Assembly: GCA_947498415.1 (NCBI GenBank)
Contig: CANMKB010000004.1
Coordinates: 330,768-394,767, forward strand
From: an uncultured Paracoccaceae bacterium
GTDB lineage: Bacteria > Pseudomonadota > Alphaproteobacteria > Rhodobacterales > Rhodobacteraceae
Direction of reading: 5' to 3'
Length of the DNA: 64,000 nt
Part shown: positions 19,630-29,384 of the stretch, in pieces
How positions within the stretch are numbered: position 1 is the stretch's first letter
Layout of the letters: the number at the start of each line of letters is the position of its first letter
Notes under the pieces: model-generated
What the model was told of the DNA's origin: nothing
Databases searched by the model: none
What the model saw: the letters and a program-made list of their open reading frames with translations, nothing else
Program-made: the position numbers and the translations under genes

Positions 19630-21387
19630 ATGCCTCGTCTATTAGTATCTGTCATTCTCGCTCTGGCGTTCACCGTTCGCGCCAGCTTTGCACAGCAGGA
19701 GGATGTCGTTTGGGTTCAAATCGAAGCACAGCCCAGCCTGAGCCAAGCCCAAAATGTAATTCGTAAGTACGCCAGTCAGTTACAAGACGTAAACGGCTTT
19801 TCTCTTGGGGGCGGATGGTACGGAATCGCGCTTGGCCCTTACACCCGGGAAGACGCTGAAACGGTGTTGCGTGTCTATCGCCGCGACAACCTCATTCCAC
19901 GTGATGCCTATATCGCCTTTACGTCATCTTACAATCGTCAGTTCTGGCCAGTCGGTGCGAATCTCTTGACCAGCGCCGCTGTTGTGGCAGGAAGCACACC
20001 AAGCGAGCCAGCTGCCGCAACATCAGTCGTGGCCCAGCCTGCGGCGCCTCTTGAAACGACGTTGCCCGACGAAACCCCACGTGAAGCACGCGCGAGCGAA
20101 GCGCGTCTAACACGGGATGAAAAGAAAGAGCTGCAAAGCTGGCTTAAATGGGCAGGCTTTTACAACTCTTCCATCGACGGCGCTTTTGGCCGTGGCACAC
20201 GAGCCTCTATGTCAGCGTGGCAAGGTGCAAATGGCTATGAAACAACGGGTGTTATGACAACGTTTCAACGCGCGGCATTGAAGAAACAATACAACGCTGT
20301 TCTCGAAGGTCTTGACCTTCAGCCCGTCACCAACACTGATGCAGGCATCGAAGTGTCGATCCCAACCGGCGTCGTGGCACTTGAGTCTGCGGAATATCCG
20401 TTTGTACGCTATGCACCATCAGGTGACATTGATGCGCAGGTCGTGTTGATCAGCCAGGCAGGTGATCAAACAACATTGTTTGGCCTCTATGACATCATGC
20501 AAACGCTTGATATCGTGCCTTTGGATGGCCCACGTGAACGCAAAAACGATAGCTTTGTTCTCGTCGGCGAAGACGCAAATCGCATCAGCCATACCGAAGT
20601 CAGCCTTCAACGTGGGGAAATCAAAGGCTTTACTTTGGTTTGGCCTGCGGGTGACGAAGAACGCCGTCGTCGCGTTCTGTCAGAAATGCGCAGCTCTTTC
20701 ACCCGGATTGACGGTGTGCTTGATCCTGCGGTTGGCGCCGAAGCTGTACAAGACATTGATTTGCTTTCAGGTCTTGAGATCCGCAAACCAAAGCTGTCGC
20801 GTTCAGGGTTCTACATCGACAACGCTGGCACAGTCGTCACAACCGCTGAGGCTGTCGGAAGCTGTCAGCGCATCACTATTGATGAGGAATACGTAGCAGA
20901 ATTGGTTGGCCTGAACGAGCAACTTGGCGTTGCAGTTCTTAAACCAAGCGCTGCTTTGTCGCCGCTTGGTGTTGCAACCTTCCGCGAAAGCACGCCGCGT
21001 CTTCAGTCTGAAGTGGCCGTCGCTGGCTATAGCTTTGAAGGCATCCTTGGAGCGCCAACTGTGACCTTTGGCACCTTGGCTGATCTAAGCGGCCTTCAAG
21101 GCGAACAAGAGCTGACACGCCTGGCGCTGGCACCTTTGCCAGGTGATGCGGGCGGCCCCGTTTTTGATACGGGGGGGGCGGTTGTTGGTATGTTGCTGCC
21201 AAAATCCAATGGCACGAGCCGTCAGTTGCCCGAAGATGTGAGCTTTGCAGCACAGTCCACGGCGATCCGCGCCCTTTTGGGTGACGCGGGTTACAGCGCG
21301 GCCAGCGGTGATGCGATCGGCGCAATGGCGCCAGAAGACCTGACGCTCCACGCGAGCGAAATGACGGTTTTGGTCAGCTGCTGGTAA
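19630..21387 (+). CDS. Secreted SPOR-like / peptidoglycan-binding / catalytically dead trypsin-fold protein
   Basis: 585 residues from the ATG giving signal peptide MPRLLVSVILALAFTVRASFA; the frame stays open upstream but there overlaps glyQ on the other strand. The mature protein starts with a SPOR-like segment (about 25-105). A PG_binding_1 domain follows at about 158-225 (ELQSWLKWAGFYNSSIDGAFGRGTRASMSAWQ in two stretches), then a linker region. Residues about 392-545 form a DegP-like trypsin fold. The three catalytic positions are changed. The His of TNAHVV is Glu407 (TTAEAV), the Asp of DLALL is Gly433 (LGVAVL), and the Ser of GNSGGP is Ala507 (GDAGGPV). It probably acts as a wall-bound scaffold or sensor. 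A terminator follows. Confidence 0.8.
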   Translation: MPRLLVSVILALAFTVRASFAQQEDVVWVQIEAQPSLSQAQNVIRKYASQLQDVNGFSLGGGWYGIALGPYTREDAETVLRVYRRDNLIPRDAYIAFTSSYNRQFWPVGANLLTSAAVVAGSTPSEPAAATSVVAQPAAPLETTLPDETPREARASEARLTRDEKKELQSWLKWAGFYNSSIDGAFGRGTRASMSAWQGANGYETTGVMTTFQRAALKKQYNAVLEGLDLQPVTNTDAGIEVSIPTGVVALESAEYPFVRYAPSGDIDAQVVLISQAGDQTTLFGLYDIMQTLDIVPLDGPRERKNDSFVLVGEDANRISHTEVSLQRGEIKGFTLVWPAGDEERRRRVLSEMRSSFTRIDGVLDPAVGAEAVQDIDLLSGLEIRKPKLSRSGFYIDNAGTVVTTAEAVGSCQRITIDEEYVAELVGLNEQLGVAVLKPSAALSPLGVATFRESTPRLQSEVAVAGYSFEGILGAPTVTFGTLADLSGLQGEQELTRLALAPLPGDAGGPVFDTGGAVVGMLLPKSNGTSRQLPEDVSFAAQSTAIRALLGDAGYSAASGDAIGAMAPEDLTLHASEMTVLVSCW

Positions 21388-21405
21388 GCTCTGTTAAATT
21401 CCAAC

Positions 21406-21440
21406 AAAAAGGGCCGCCCCATTGGGCGGCCTTTTTCGTT
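21406..21440 (+). terminator. Bidirectional terminator between the pseudoprotease gene and hisG
   Basis: AAAAAG-GGCCGCCC, loop CATT, GGGCGGCC-TTTTT. A-runs and T-runs on both sides allow use on either strand between the two convergent genes. Confidence 0.9.
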
Positions 21441-21461
21441 TTCGGTTGTAAAACTTCTGAC

Positions 21462-22160
21462 TTAGCTTTCCAGATCAAGCTGTTCGATCAACACCTTCAA
21501 TACTTCGCGCTCGTTGTCTGACAAGGCAGCCTGACGAGAACGGAACAACGTCGCTTGTGATTTCAGAACCAAACCATCGGACAAAATTTTCAAATGGTTT
21601 GCCCGCAGCGTATCACCTGTTGACGTAATGTCGGCCACAGCTTCGGCCGTCATGTTCTTGATCGTGCCCTCGGTTGCGCCTTGGCTGTCAACCAGTTGGT
21701 AATCCGCAACGCCGTTTTCACGCATGAATTCTCGTACCAAGCGATGATACTTTGTCGCAATCCGAAGACGGAAGCCATGCTCTGCGCGGAACGCAGCAGA
21801 CACCGCATCTAGGTCGTCCAAAGTGTTCACATCAGGCCAGCAGGCTGGCACAGCGATGATCAAGTCAGCCCCGCCAAAGCCAAGCTCGGCAAGGGTTTCG
21901 ACCTTTTGTTCCCATAGGCCCAGCTTTTCACGTACCAAATCGGTCCCCGTGACGCCAAGGTGAATGCGGCCCGCAGAGAGCTCACGTGGAATTTCACCGG
22001 CGCTCAGCAGCACCAATTCGACACCTTCGACGCCTTCGACCTTACCCGCATATTCCCGATCAGACCCGCTGCGTGAAAGAGACACGCCCCGAGCACCAAA
22101 CCAATCAAAGGTCTTTTCCATCAACCGCCCTTTTGACGGCACACCCAGTTTGATGGTCAT
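21462..22160 (-). CDS. hisG: ATP phosphoribosyltransferase, short form
   Basis: 232 residues, the short form lacking the C-terminal regulatory domain. It catalyses the first step of histidine synthesis. It has KLGVPSKGRLMEKTFDWF, IHLGVTGTDLVREK, ELGFGGADLIIAVPACW, RIATKYHRLVREFM and the PRPP loop LVDSQGATEGTIKN. Short HisG requires the HisZ regulatory subunit, encoded immediately upstream with a four-base overlap, so the two assemble as a hetero-octamer (family knowledge). Confidence 0.96.
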   Translation of the reverse strand: MTIKLGVPSKGRLMEKTFDWFGARGVSLSRSGSDREYAGKVEGVEGVELVLLSAGEIPRELSAGRIHLGVTGTDLVREKLGLWEQKVETLAELGFGGADLIIAVPACWPDVNTLDDLDAVSAAFRAEHGFRLRIATKYHRLVREFMRENGVADYQLVDSQGATEGTIKNMTAEAVADITSTGDTLRANHLKILSDGLVLKSQATLFRSRQAALSDNEREVLKVLIEQLDLES

Positions 22161-23242
22161 TTCGAACCCTCCAACTGCAATAGGATCTCAGGCCGGATCA
22201 CAGCACCCACAGCCGGAATCTCGTTGCCCTGCCCCAAAACGCGGGTCAATGCATCATAGCGGCCACCAGTGGCCACGGCAGGCAAATCGGCACGGCCTTC
22301 GGCGTAAAAACCAAAGACGAACCCATCGTAATATTCCATATTCGTACGGCCAAAGCTTGCCTCGAACTCAAGCGTGTCAACGTCAACACCAAGCTTGGAC
22401 ATCTCATCAATGCGATCGCGCAAACAAAAGACCGCTTCGGTAATGGCAGGCAGATCGACCGCAATGTCGCGCAATTGCTCCAGCGCGAATGGCAGTGTTT
22501 CACGTACATTCAATAGCGCTTCGAGGAGATCAACTTGCACTGCGGGGATCGGCTTTGCGACACTATCGGCCCGCAGGGTTTCAATACGCTGAACCACTTC
22601 TGCTGGCGTGCGAAGCCCAATAAACGGAATACCTGATTGCATTGGATCGTCTTGTTCCAATAACGCAGCCCGCCCTTCAGGCAGGTCAACACGACCAGCG
22701 AACCGGTCAAGCAACATGCGGAAACGACGTGGCCGCCACACATGCCGCAACAAAGCTGCTTTGCGTTCAGATGTGGTAGCAAGCCCACGAACGGCGGCCA
22801 TGAGCAATCCGATATCGCCGGTTGCGGCTCGCAATGGAACGTTCCCCAGCGCAGACTTCACAAGGGAAAAAACTTCAGCATCGGCCGCGGCCGGATTCTC
22901 GCGATCAAAGACCTCGTAGCCAACTTGAGTGTATTCGTTGGCCCGAGTGGTGTCTTCTTCTTGGCGACGAAACACTTCGCCAGAATAAGTATATCGTGCA
23001 GGCTCTGCCCCATGTGCCATGTGCATCTGCACGACAGGCACCGTAAAGTCAGGGCGCAGCATCTGTTCTCCAAGCAAGGTATCGCTGGTCACATAGGCGC
23101 GTGCCCGGATGTCTTCACCGTAAAGATCAAGCAAGGCCTCAGCGGGCTGCAATACAGACGTTTCAACGGCCTGTGCCCCTGCATTTTCAAACTGCGCACG
23201 TATGTCAGCCGCACGTGCGCGAACAAGCGCTTTGTCTGACAT
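22157..23242 (-). CDS. hisZ: ATP phosphoribosyltransferase regulatory subunit
   Basis: 361 residues resembling the class II HisRS catalytic core but without aminoacylation function. It has LRPDFTVPVVQMHMAHG, ARYTYSGEVFRRQE, QVGYEVFDRENPAAADAEVF and a C-terminal YYDGFVFGFYAEG with VATGGRYDALTRVLG. It allosterically regulates short HisG. Overlaps: one base with hisS upstream and four with hisG downstream, so the three genes are coupled. Confidence 0.94.
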   Translation of the reverse strand: MSDKALVRARAADIRAQFENAGAQAVETSVLQPAEALLDLYGEDIRARAYVTSDTLLGEQMLRPDFTVPVVQMHMAHGAEPARYTYSGEVFRRQEEDTTRANEYTQVGYEVFDRENPAAADAEVFSLVKSALGNVPLRAATGDIGLLMAAVRGLATTSERKAALLRHVWRPRRFRMLLDRFAGRVDLPEGRAALLEQDDPMQSGIPFIGLRTPAEVVQRIETLRADSVAKPIPAVQVDLLEALLNVRETLPFALEQLRDIAVDLPAITEAVFCLRDRIDEMSKLGVDVDTLEFEASFGRTNMEYYDGFVFGFYAEGRADLPAVATGGRYDALTRVLGQGNEIPAVGAVIRPEILLQLEGSK

Positions 23243-24741
23243 CAGTTCCGATCCTTCGCTTGGCTGGCAAGAATTTCGCGTACCTTCGCCACCATGTCAC
23301 TGCGTGGCACTTCAAACTGACTTGGGCGTTCTTTCCACTCTTCCAAAGTTGCGCTTTCGGCAATCTTGGCGCCAAGGATCAAGTCCTTGATCTGGATGAC
23401 GCCCTTCTCTTGTTCGTCGCCACCTTCGATGACAGCAATTGGAGAGTTCCGCTTGTCCGCATATTTCAACTGGTTGCCAAAGTTCTTTGGATTACCCAAA
23501 TACACCTCTGCCCGAATGCCGGCGTTGCGTAGTTCAGCGACCATCGTCTGATAGTCCGCCATCCGCGCCTTATCCATGACAGTGACAACAACCGGCCCCA
23601 CTTCGGTGCCGCCGATACGCCCTTTTTCGCGCAGTGCCGCCAGCAGACGATCTACACCAATGGAAACACCCGTTGCAGGCACAGCCTGACCGGTAAAGCG
23701 TTTCACCAGATCATCGTATCGACCACCACCAGACACAGACCCAAATTGACGTTTGCGCCCCTTTTCATCAAAGATTTCAAAGGTCAGCTCAGCTTCAAAC
23801 ACTGGACCTGTGTAGTAACCCAACCCACGCACAACAGATGGATCAATTTCAATTCGGTCCGCGCCATAACCACCCGCAGCCAATAAATCACCGATCTGTT
23901 CGAGCTCTGCAATCCCTTCGGCACCCACAGCCGAACCACCAATCGCCCCACGCAGATTCGCAAAGGTTTTGGCGACATCATCGGCTTTAGACGTCAAAAA
24001 CGCGATCACAGGTTCCGCCTGATCATCTGATAGGCCCACCCCATCAATATATGCACCAGAGGCATCCAAACGCCCTTTGGTCAGCAACTCGCGTACGCCA
24101 GACTCACCAACTTTGTCGAACTTATCAATGGTACGCAAAACGTTGTCACGCGCGCCTTCGCCTTCGGGCAGCCCCATCGCTTCAAGTACACCATTCAGAA
24201 CCTTACGGTTGTTCACGCGTACCAAATAATCACCACGTGGAATGCCAACAGTCTCAAGCGTGTCAGACAACATCGCACAGATCTCTGCATCGGCGGCAAC
24301 GCTCGCAGCGCCGACAGTATCCGCATCACATTGATAAAACTGACGATATCGGCCCGGGCCTGGCTTTTCGTTACGCCAAACTGGCCCCATCGCATAGCGA
24401 CGATATGGCGAGGGAAGATCATTGCGGTGCTGCGCATAAACCCGCGCGAGCGGCGCAGTCAAATCATAGCGCAGCGCCATCCAGTCGCCGTTGCCCTCGT
24501 CATCCGCTTCTTGCCATGCAAAGACGCCTTCGTTCGGGCGATCGACATCCGGCAGAAACTTCCCAAGCGCTTCTACAGTCTCTACTGCGGCGCTTTCCAA
24601 GGCTTCGAATCCATAGCGATGATAGACCCCTGCAATTTGATGCAGCATTTCGGCACGTTCCGTCACTTCGGTTCCGAAATAGTCGCGGAATCCCTTTGGC
24701 GTCACCGCCTTTGGGCGCGGGGCTTTTTTCACTTTGGCCAT
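23242..24741 (-). CDS. hisS: Histidyl-tRNA synthetase
   Basis: 499 residues. It charges tRNA-His. Motif 1 and substrate loops: [77 protein letters not shown] and [16 protein letters not shown]. The C-terminal anticodon-binding domain contains [18 protein letters not shown]. It heads hisS-hisZ-hisG; a ribosome site AAGGAAAC lies just upstream. Confidence 0.96.
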   Translation of the reverse strand: MAKVKKAPRPKAVTPKGFRDYFGTEVTERAEMLHQIAGVYHRYGFEALESAAVETVEALGKFLPDVDRPNEGVFAWQEADDEGNGDWMALRYDLTAPLARVYAQHRNDLPSPYRRYAMGPVWRNEKPGPGRYRQFYQCDADTVGAASVAADAEICAMLSDTLETVGIPRGDYLVRVNNRKVLNGVLEAMGLPEGEGARDNVLRTIDKFDKVGESGVRELLTKGRLDASGAYIDGVGLSDDQAEPVIAFLTSKADDVAKTFANLRGAIGGSAVGAEGIAELEQIGDLLAAGGYGADRIEIDPSVVRGLGYYTGPVFEAELTFEIFDEKGRKRQFGSVSGGGRYDDLVKRFTGQAVPATGVSIGVDRLLAALREKGRIGGTEVGPVVVTVMDKARMADYQTMVAELRNAGIRAEVYLGNPKNFGNQLKYADKRNSPIAVIEGGDEQEKGVIQIKDLILGAKIAESATLEEWKERPSQFEVPRSDMVAKVREILASQAKDRN

Positions 24742-24817
24742 CGCTCATGTTTCCTTGGTAAAAATACGTGGCCCGCACTTACCGCACCCCCATGCTGCAA
24801 GCAACCCGGCCCACCAT

Positions 24818-24885
24818 TCACCTTTGCAAAAATACTCTGGGGTGAGCCTCGAAACTCTGTTTCGAGGTGAGGGGCAAAGCCCCTC
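24818..24885 (-). repeat. Two-hairpin dispersed repeat, copy 2
   Basis: Inverted orientation. On the minus strand: GAGGGGC / GCCCCTC (7 bp, 3-base loop), then CCTCGAAAC / GTTTCGAGG (9 bp, 3-base loop), then the tail CCCCAGAGTATTTTTGCAAA with GGTGAA. It lies between the divergent starts of hisS and slyX. Confidence 0.85.
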
Positions 24886-24922
24886 TCTTGACCCAATCAT
24901 TCGTTGTGTCTAGTCCAAAGAC

Positions 24923-25117
24923 ATGGACAAAATTGAAGAACAGCTCGCTCATCTCACACGTACAGTCGAAGACTTATCAGACGTGATTGCTCGCCAGGAC
25001 ACGGAAATCGTGCTTCTGAAACGACGGGTACAGATGCTGCTAGAACGCGAAGCAGATCGCGAATCCGCAGGTGGCGGCGGCGTTGTTCTGGGAAACGAAC
25101 GCCCACCGCATTATTAA
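24923..25117 (+). CDS. slyX: SlyX-family coiled-coil protein
   Basis: 64 residues, the normal length. The helix KIEEQLAHLTRTVEDLSDVI continues ARQDTEIVLLKRRVQMLL as a single coiled coil and the protein ends in ERPPHY. The R-PPHY tail is the hallmark of SlyX, whose function is unknown. A lone plus-strand gene between hisS and dnaE. Confidence 0.88.
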   Translation: MDKIEEQLAHLTRTVEDLSDVIARQDTEIVLLKRRVQMLLEREADRESAGGGGVVLGNERPPHY

Positions 25118-25148
25118 TTCAGTCTTCGCGGCTCAATCGCCTTGCCAC

Positions 25149-28100
25149 TTAGTAGTCCTCTACTGCCATGACCCCCGGCAGTGACTTAATCGCGCCTTTG
25201 ATTTGGGGGTTTACCGGAAACTCTACCCCCACATCGATCTCGACCTCGCCGGGCAATTCCGGATCCATCAGGTTGAACACCACCGGCCCACGTGGCCCTT
25301 TGGTTACCGCTTCCTTAGCACCGTTCAAGACGTTGGCAACGTTGGGAACGGCTTCGGAATTTTCAACGAAAATCCGCAAACCGGCAGAGCCTGCGTCAGC
25401 CACAACTGTATCAATCGGGCCGATCGACTTGGCCAACAGTTTCAGCTGATCGGCCTCCATCGTTGCCTCGGCGGTGACAACAACCTTAGAGCCGGTTTCC
25501 AGATGCTCGCGACATTTTTCCAATGTATCCGAGAAAATCGTGATTTCGTAAGCGCCAGTCGGGTCTGACAATTGCGCAAAGGCAAAGCGGTTGCCGCGGG
25601 CTGATTTCCGTTCTTGCCGGCCAGACACGCGACCCGCGATTTTAGCGATGCAAGGTCCGCCCCGGGCTTTGTCGGTCAACTCATCCAATGTCATTACATT
25701 TTTGCGTTTCAGCGCTGGCATATAGTCTTCCAGCGGATGACCTGACAGGAAGAAACCAATCGCGCGGGCCTCTTCATCCAGCTTCTCAGCAGGCAACCAA
25801 TCTGCGGCTTTGCTCAGGCGAGGTTCTGGCAAATCATCACCTGCCTCACCAAACAACGAAACCTGATTGCTTTCTTTCTGTTCGTGGATCGCGGCGGAAT
25901 AATTCACCAGCCCTTCAAGGCTCTCAAACACACGACGGCGGTTCTTATCCAGCTCATCAAACGCGCCAGACCGCGCCAGCATTTCCAAAGGCCGTTTTCC
26001 GACGCGCTTCAAATTCACGCGTCGTGCAAAATCAAACAATGTCGCAAAGGGCTTATCCAACCCATCCACTTTGCGCCCTTCGGTCACAAGTGTCATGGCT
26101 TCGACACCCACGTTTTTCAATGCGCCCAGCGCATAGATCAACTTGCCTTCACGCACGGTAAACATCGCCTCAGAGCGGTTCACGCAGGGCGGAACATAAG
26201 GCAGCTTGAGGTGTTTTTTGACCTCTTCGAAGTAAATCGCCAACTTATCTGTAAGGTGGATATCGCAGTTCATAACGCCACCCATAAACTCGACCGGGTG
26301 GTTCGCCTTTAGCCAAGCGGTGTAGTAGGACACCACCGCATAGGCCGCTGCGTGAGATTTGTTAAAGCCGTAGTTCGCGAACTTCTCTAGAAGGTCAAAG
26401 ACTTCAGAGGCTTTCTTGGCCGGAACGCCGTTTTCGGCGGCGCCCTTTTCAAACTTTGGACGCTCTGCATCCATCGCTTCTTTGATCTTTTTACCCATCG
26501 CACGCCGCAATAGGTCAGCACCGCCAAGGCTGTAGCCCGCCATGACCTGTGCAATCTGCATAACCTGTTCCTGATAAACAATAATCCCTTGTGTTTCCTC
26601 AAGGATATGGTCGATCAGCGGGTGAACGGATTCAATTTCTTTAAGGCCGTTTTTCACTTCGCAATAGGTTGGAATATTTTCCATCGGACCCGGGCGATAC
26701 AGGGCCACAAGCGCAACGATGTCTTCGATACAGGTGGGTTTCATGCGCTTAAGCGCGTCCATCATGCCGGTGGATTCCACCTGGAACACCGCAACCGTTT
26801 TAGCGGCAGCATACAGCTTATAGGTCGCTTCATCATCCAGTGGGATGGCGTTGATCTCGTTCACAGCACCTTCAGGGGGATCATACAGCTGGGTGCCATC
26901 AGCGCGGATATGAATGTCGCGCCCTTCGCCGATAATCAGGTTCACAGCGTTCTGCACAACAGTCAGTGTTTTCAGACCCAAGAAGTCAAACTTCACAAGA
27001 CCCGCTTGTTCCACCCATTTCATATTGAATTGGGTGGCAGGCATATCTGACCGCGGGTCTTGATAAAGTGGAACAAGCGCATCAAGCGGTCGATCCCCAA
27101 TCACGACACCTGCCGCGTGGGTTGATGCGTTTCTTAGCAATCCCTCAACCTGCTGACCGTATGTCAGCAAACGATCAACAACAGGTTCTGCCTTTGCCTC
27201 ATCCCGCAGGCGAGGCTCGTCTTTCAGCGCTTTTTCAATCGAAACGGGCTTTACCCCTTCGACAGGGATCATCTTGGATAGGCGATCCACCTGCCCATAG
27301 GGCATCTGCAACACGCGCCCAATGTCACGCACTGCCGCTTTGGACAAAAGCGCACCAAAGGTGATGATCTGCCCGACTTTGTCGCGGCCGTATTTTTCTT
27401 GCACATAACGGATCACCTCTTCTCGGCGATCCATGCAGAAATCGATGTCAAAGTCAGGCATCGAAACACGTTCCGGGTTGAGGAACCGTTCAAACAGCAA
27501 TGAATATCGAAGAGGATCAAGGTCGGTAATTGTGAGCGCATAGGCCACCAATGAACCCGCGCCAGAACCACGGCCCGGCCCCACGGGAATACCTTGGTCT
27601 TTACCCCATTGAATAAAGTCCGCAACGATCAAAAAGTAGCCGGGGAACCCCATGCCCTCGATGATGCCAAGCTCGAAATCGAGCCGTTCTTGGTAGGCCT
27701 CAACGCTAACGGCGTGCGGAATTACGGCAAGACGCTTTTGAAGGCCATCGTTGGCGATACGCCGCAATTCTGCAACTTCGTCGTCTGCGAATTTTGGCAG
27801 GATCGGATCACGCCGATATGTGCCAAAGGCACAACGCTGTGCAATTTCCGCTGTGTTTTCAATCGCCTCAGGCAGGTCAGCAAACAATGTGGCCATCTCT
27901 TGAGGCGATTTGAAGTAGTGTTGCGCTGTCAGCTGGCGACGCCCATCAGTTTGGTCAACATAGGCCCCTTCAGAGATACAGATCAGCGCGTCATGGGCTT
28001 CGTACATGTCCGATTTAGGGAAATACACGTCATTGGTGGCAACCAGCGGAATATCCATTGCATAGGCCATTTCGACAAAGGGGCGCTCTGTCAGCCGTTC

Positions 28101-28667
28101 CGCTTCGGGGGCGCCATCTTCACCGGGGTGACGCTGAAGTTCCACATACAAACGGTCTTGGAAAATCTTATGGAAGCGTTCCATCATCGCTTGCGCTGCG
28201 GGGCGTTGCCCTTGGCGCAAGAGCCGCCCCATTGGGCCATCAGGGCCACCGGTCAAACAGAGGAGCCCGCCGGAGTGTTGCTCTAATTCATCCAAGGTCA
28301 CCTGCGGCAGCTGCCCGCCCTTGTCGATATACAGACAAGAGTTCAGTTTCATCAGGTTTTCATAGCCCTCTTCGCGCTGCGATAGCAGAACGATGGGCGC
28401 TGGCCGAGGGGCCTGTGTGCGCCCGCTTGGATCATCATGTGGCAGTTGCAAATCAACCTGACAGCCAATGATCGGCTGCACCCCAGCGCCTTGTGCTGTC
28501 ACAGAAAACTCGAGAGCCGCGAACATGTTGTTCGTATCGGTCATGGCGACTGCGGGCATATCCATATCAGCGCACATGCCGGGGAGTTTCTTAACCCGGA
28601 TAGCCCCCTCCAGAAGAGAGTATTCAGTGTGAACGCGGAGATGAATGAATCGGGATGTACTGCTCAT
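25149..28667 (-). CDS. dnaE: DNA polymerase III alpha subunit
   Basis: 1172 residues, full-length replicative polymerase. The N-terminal PHP domain starts IHLRVHTEYSLLEGAIRV. The palm catalytic acidic residues lie in SMPDFDIDFCMDRREEVI near residue 410. The conserved loop VALYRPGPMENIPTYCEVK and the fingers motif YGFNKSHAAAYAVVSYYTAW follow. The C-terminus has helix-hairpin-helix, OB-fold and tau-binding regions. It is monocistronic here and diverges from the TetR gene with a 96-base gap. Confidence 0.98.
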   Translation of the reverse strand: MSSTSRFIHLRVHTEYSLLEGAIRVKKLPGMCADMDMPAVAMTDTNNMFAALEFSVTAQGAGVQPIIGCQVDLQLPHDDPSGRTQAPRPAPIVLLSQREEGYENLMKLNSCLYIDKGGQLPQVTLDELEQHSGGLLCLTGGPDGPMGRLLRQGQRPAAQAMMERFHKIFQDRLYVELQRHPGEDGAPEAERLTERPFVEMAYAMDIPLVATNDVYFPKSDMYEAHDALICISEGAYVDQTDGRRQLTAQHYFKSPQEMATLFADLPEAIENTAEIAQRCAFGTYRRDPILPKFADDEVAELRRIANDGLQKRLAVIPHAVSVEAYQERLDFELGIIEGMGFPGYFLIVADFIQWGKDQGIPVGPGRGSGAGSLVAYALTITDLDPLRYSLLFERFLNPERVSMPDFDIDFCMDRREEVIRYVQEKYGRDKVGQIITFGALLSKAAVRDIGRVLQMPYGQVDRLSKMIPVEGVKPVSIEKALKDEPRLRDEAKAEPVVDRLLTYGQQVEGLLRNASTHAAGVVIGDRPLDALVPLYQDPRSDMPATQFNMKWVEQAGLVKFDFLGLKTLTVVQNAVNLIIGEGRDIHIRADGTQLYDPPEGAVNEINAIPLDDEATYKLYAAAKTVAVFQVESTGMMDALKRMKPTCIEDIVALVALYRPGPMENIPTYCEVKNGLKEIESVHPLIDHILEETQGIIVYQEQVMQIAQVMAGYSLGGADLLRRAMGKKIKEAMDAERPKFEKGAAENGVPAKKASEVFDLLEKFANYGFNKSHAAAYAVVSYYTAWLKANHPVEFMGGVMNCDIHLTDKLAIYFEEVKKHLKLPYVPPCVNRSEAMFTVREGKLIYALGALKNVGVEAMTLVTEGRKVDGLDKPFATLFDFARRVNLKRVGKRPLEMLARSGAFDELDKNRRRVFESLEGLVNYSAAIHEQKESNQVSLFGEAGDDLPEPRLSKAADWLPAEKLDEEARAIGFFLSGHPLEDYMPALKRKNVMTLDELTDKARGGPCIAKIAGRVSGRQERKSARGNRFAFAQLSDPTGAYEITIFSDTLEKCREHLETGSKVVVTAEATMEADQLKLLAKSIGPIDTVVADAGSAGLRIFVENSEAVPNVANVLNGAKEAVTKGPRGPVVFNLMDPELPGEVEIDVGVEFPVNPQIKGAIKSLPGVMAVEDY

Positions 28668-28763
28668 GCGCCTAAGCTAGCGCAGCCGCGCCTATGATGC
28701 CATGACACTTCTGACATGATCTGATAGCTCTGGGTCAATCGACTGAATGGATAACGGTTTCAG

Positions 28764-29348
28764 ATGCCTCGACAAAAGACCGGGAACAAAGCCGCAGCTT
28801 TAAGAAATGCGGCCATTGACGAGTTGGTGGCCCATGGCTTGTCATCTGCATCCGTGAATCGGATTGCTGAACGAGCCGAAGTATCTATTGGAACATTGTA
28901 TCGATATTATCAGGGAAAAGACGCGCTTTTTTCAGATTGCTATCTGCACCTAAAGCAAGACCTTAGCCAAGTGATGTTGACCGCGACACAAGGCCAAGAA
29001 ACGCCGGACCAAAAGATCTGGGCCGCTTTAAAGGCCTATGCACAACATGCGCTCGCCGCACCAGAGCATGTCATCTGCATCGAAATCCTGAGTAATTCCA
29101 AAATCTTGGACAAAGAAACACAGGATGCCGTGGCCGCAATCGAAGTCGATCTGATTCACCTACTTCAGTCCGGAGTCGATGACGGCAGCTTGCGACCAGC
29201 CCCTTTGACAGCACTTGCCACGATGCTTTTGGCACCGATCATTCATACCGCGCGGCGTATCGCTTTGGGCGGCTCTCAGCCAGAACCAGCCTATATGAAC
29301 ACCCTTATCGAAATGTGCTGGAATTCCGTTCGTAATCCGAATAAATGA
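28764..29348 (+). CDS. TetR/AcrR-family transcriptional regulator
   Basis: 194 residues. The N-terminal helix-turn-helix is typical: VNRIAERAEVSIGTLYRYYQGKDALF. The C-terminal ligand half is divergent (IWAALKAYAQHALAAPEHVICIEIL). 36 bases separate its stop from the next gene, a secreted NTF2-like protein, so the two may be one transcription unit and the regulator may control it. The ligand is unknown. Confidence 0.85.
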   Translation: MPRQKTGNKAAALRNAAIDELVAHGLSSASVNRIAERAEVSIGTLYRYYQGKDALFSDCYLHLKQDLSQVMLTATQGQETPDQKIWAALKAYAQHALAAPEHVICIEILSNSKILDKETQDAVAAIEVDLIHLLQSGVDDGSLRPAPLTALATMLLAPIIHTARRIALGGSQPEPAYMNTLIEMCWNSVRNPNK

Positions 29349-29384
29349 GCAGCAACTCATTTATTTTACGACGTGGAGTATCTA

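Noticed and set aside
24745..24783. AAAAATACGTGG just upstream of hisS, similar to the tail of the two-hairpin repeat
   Set aside because: No hairpins accompany it and the match is only about ten AT-rich bases.
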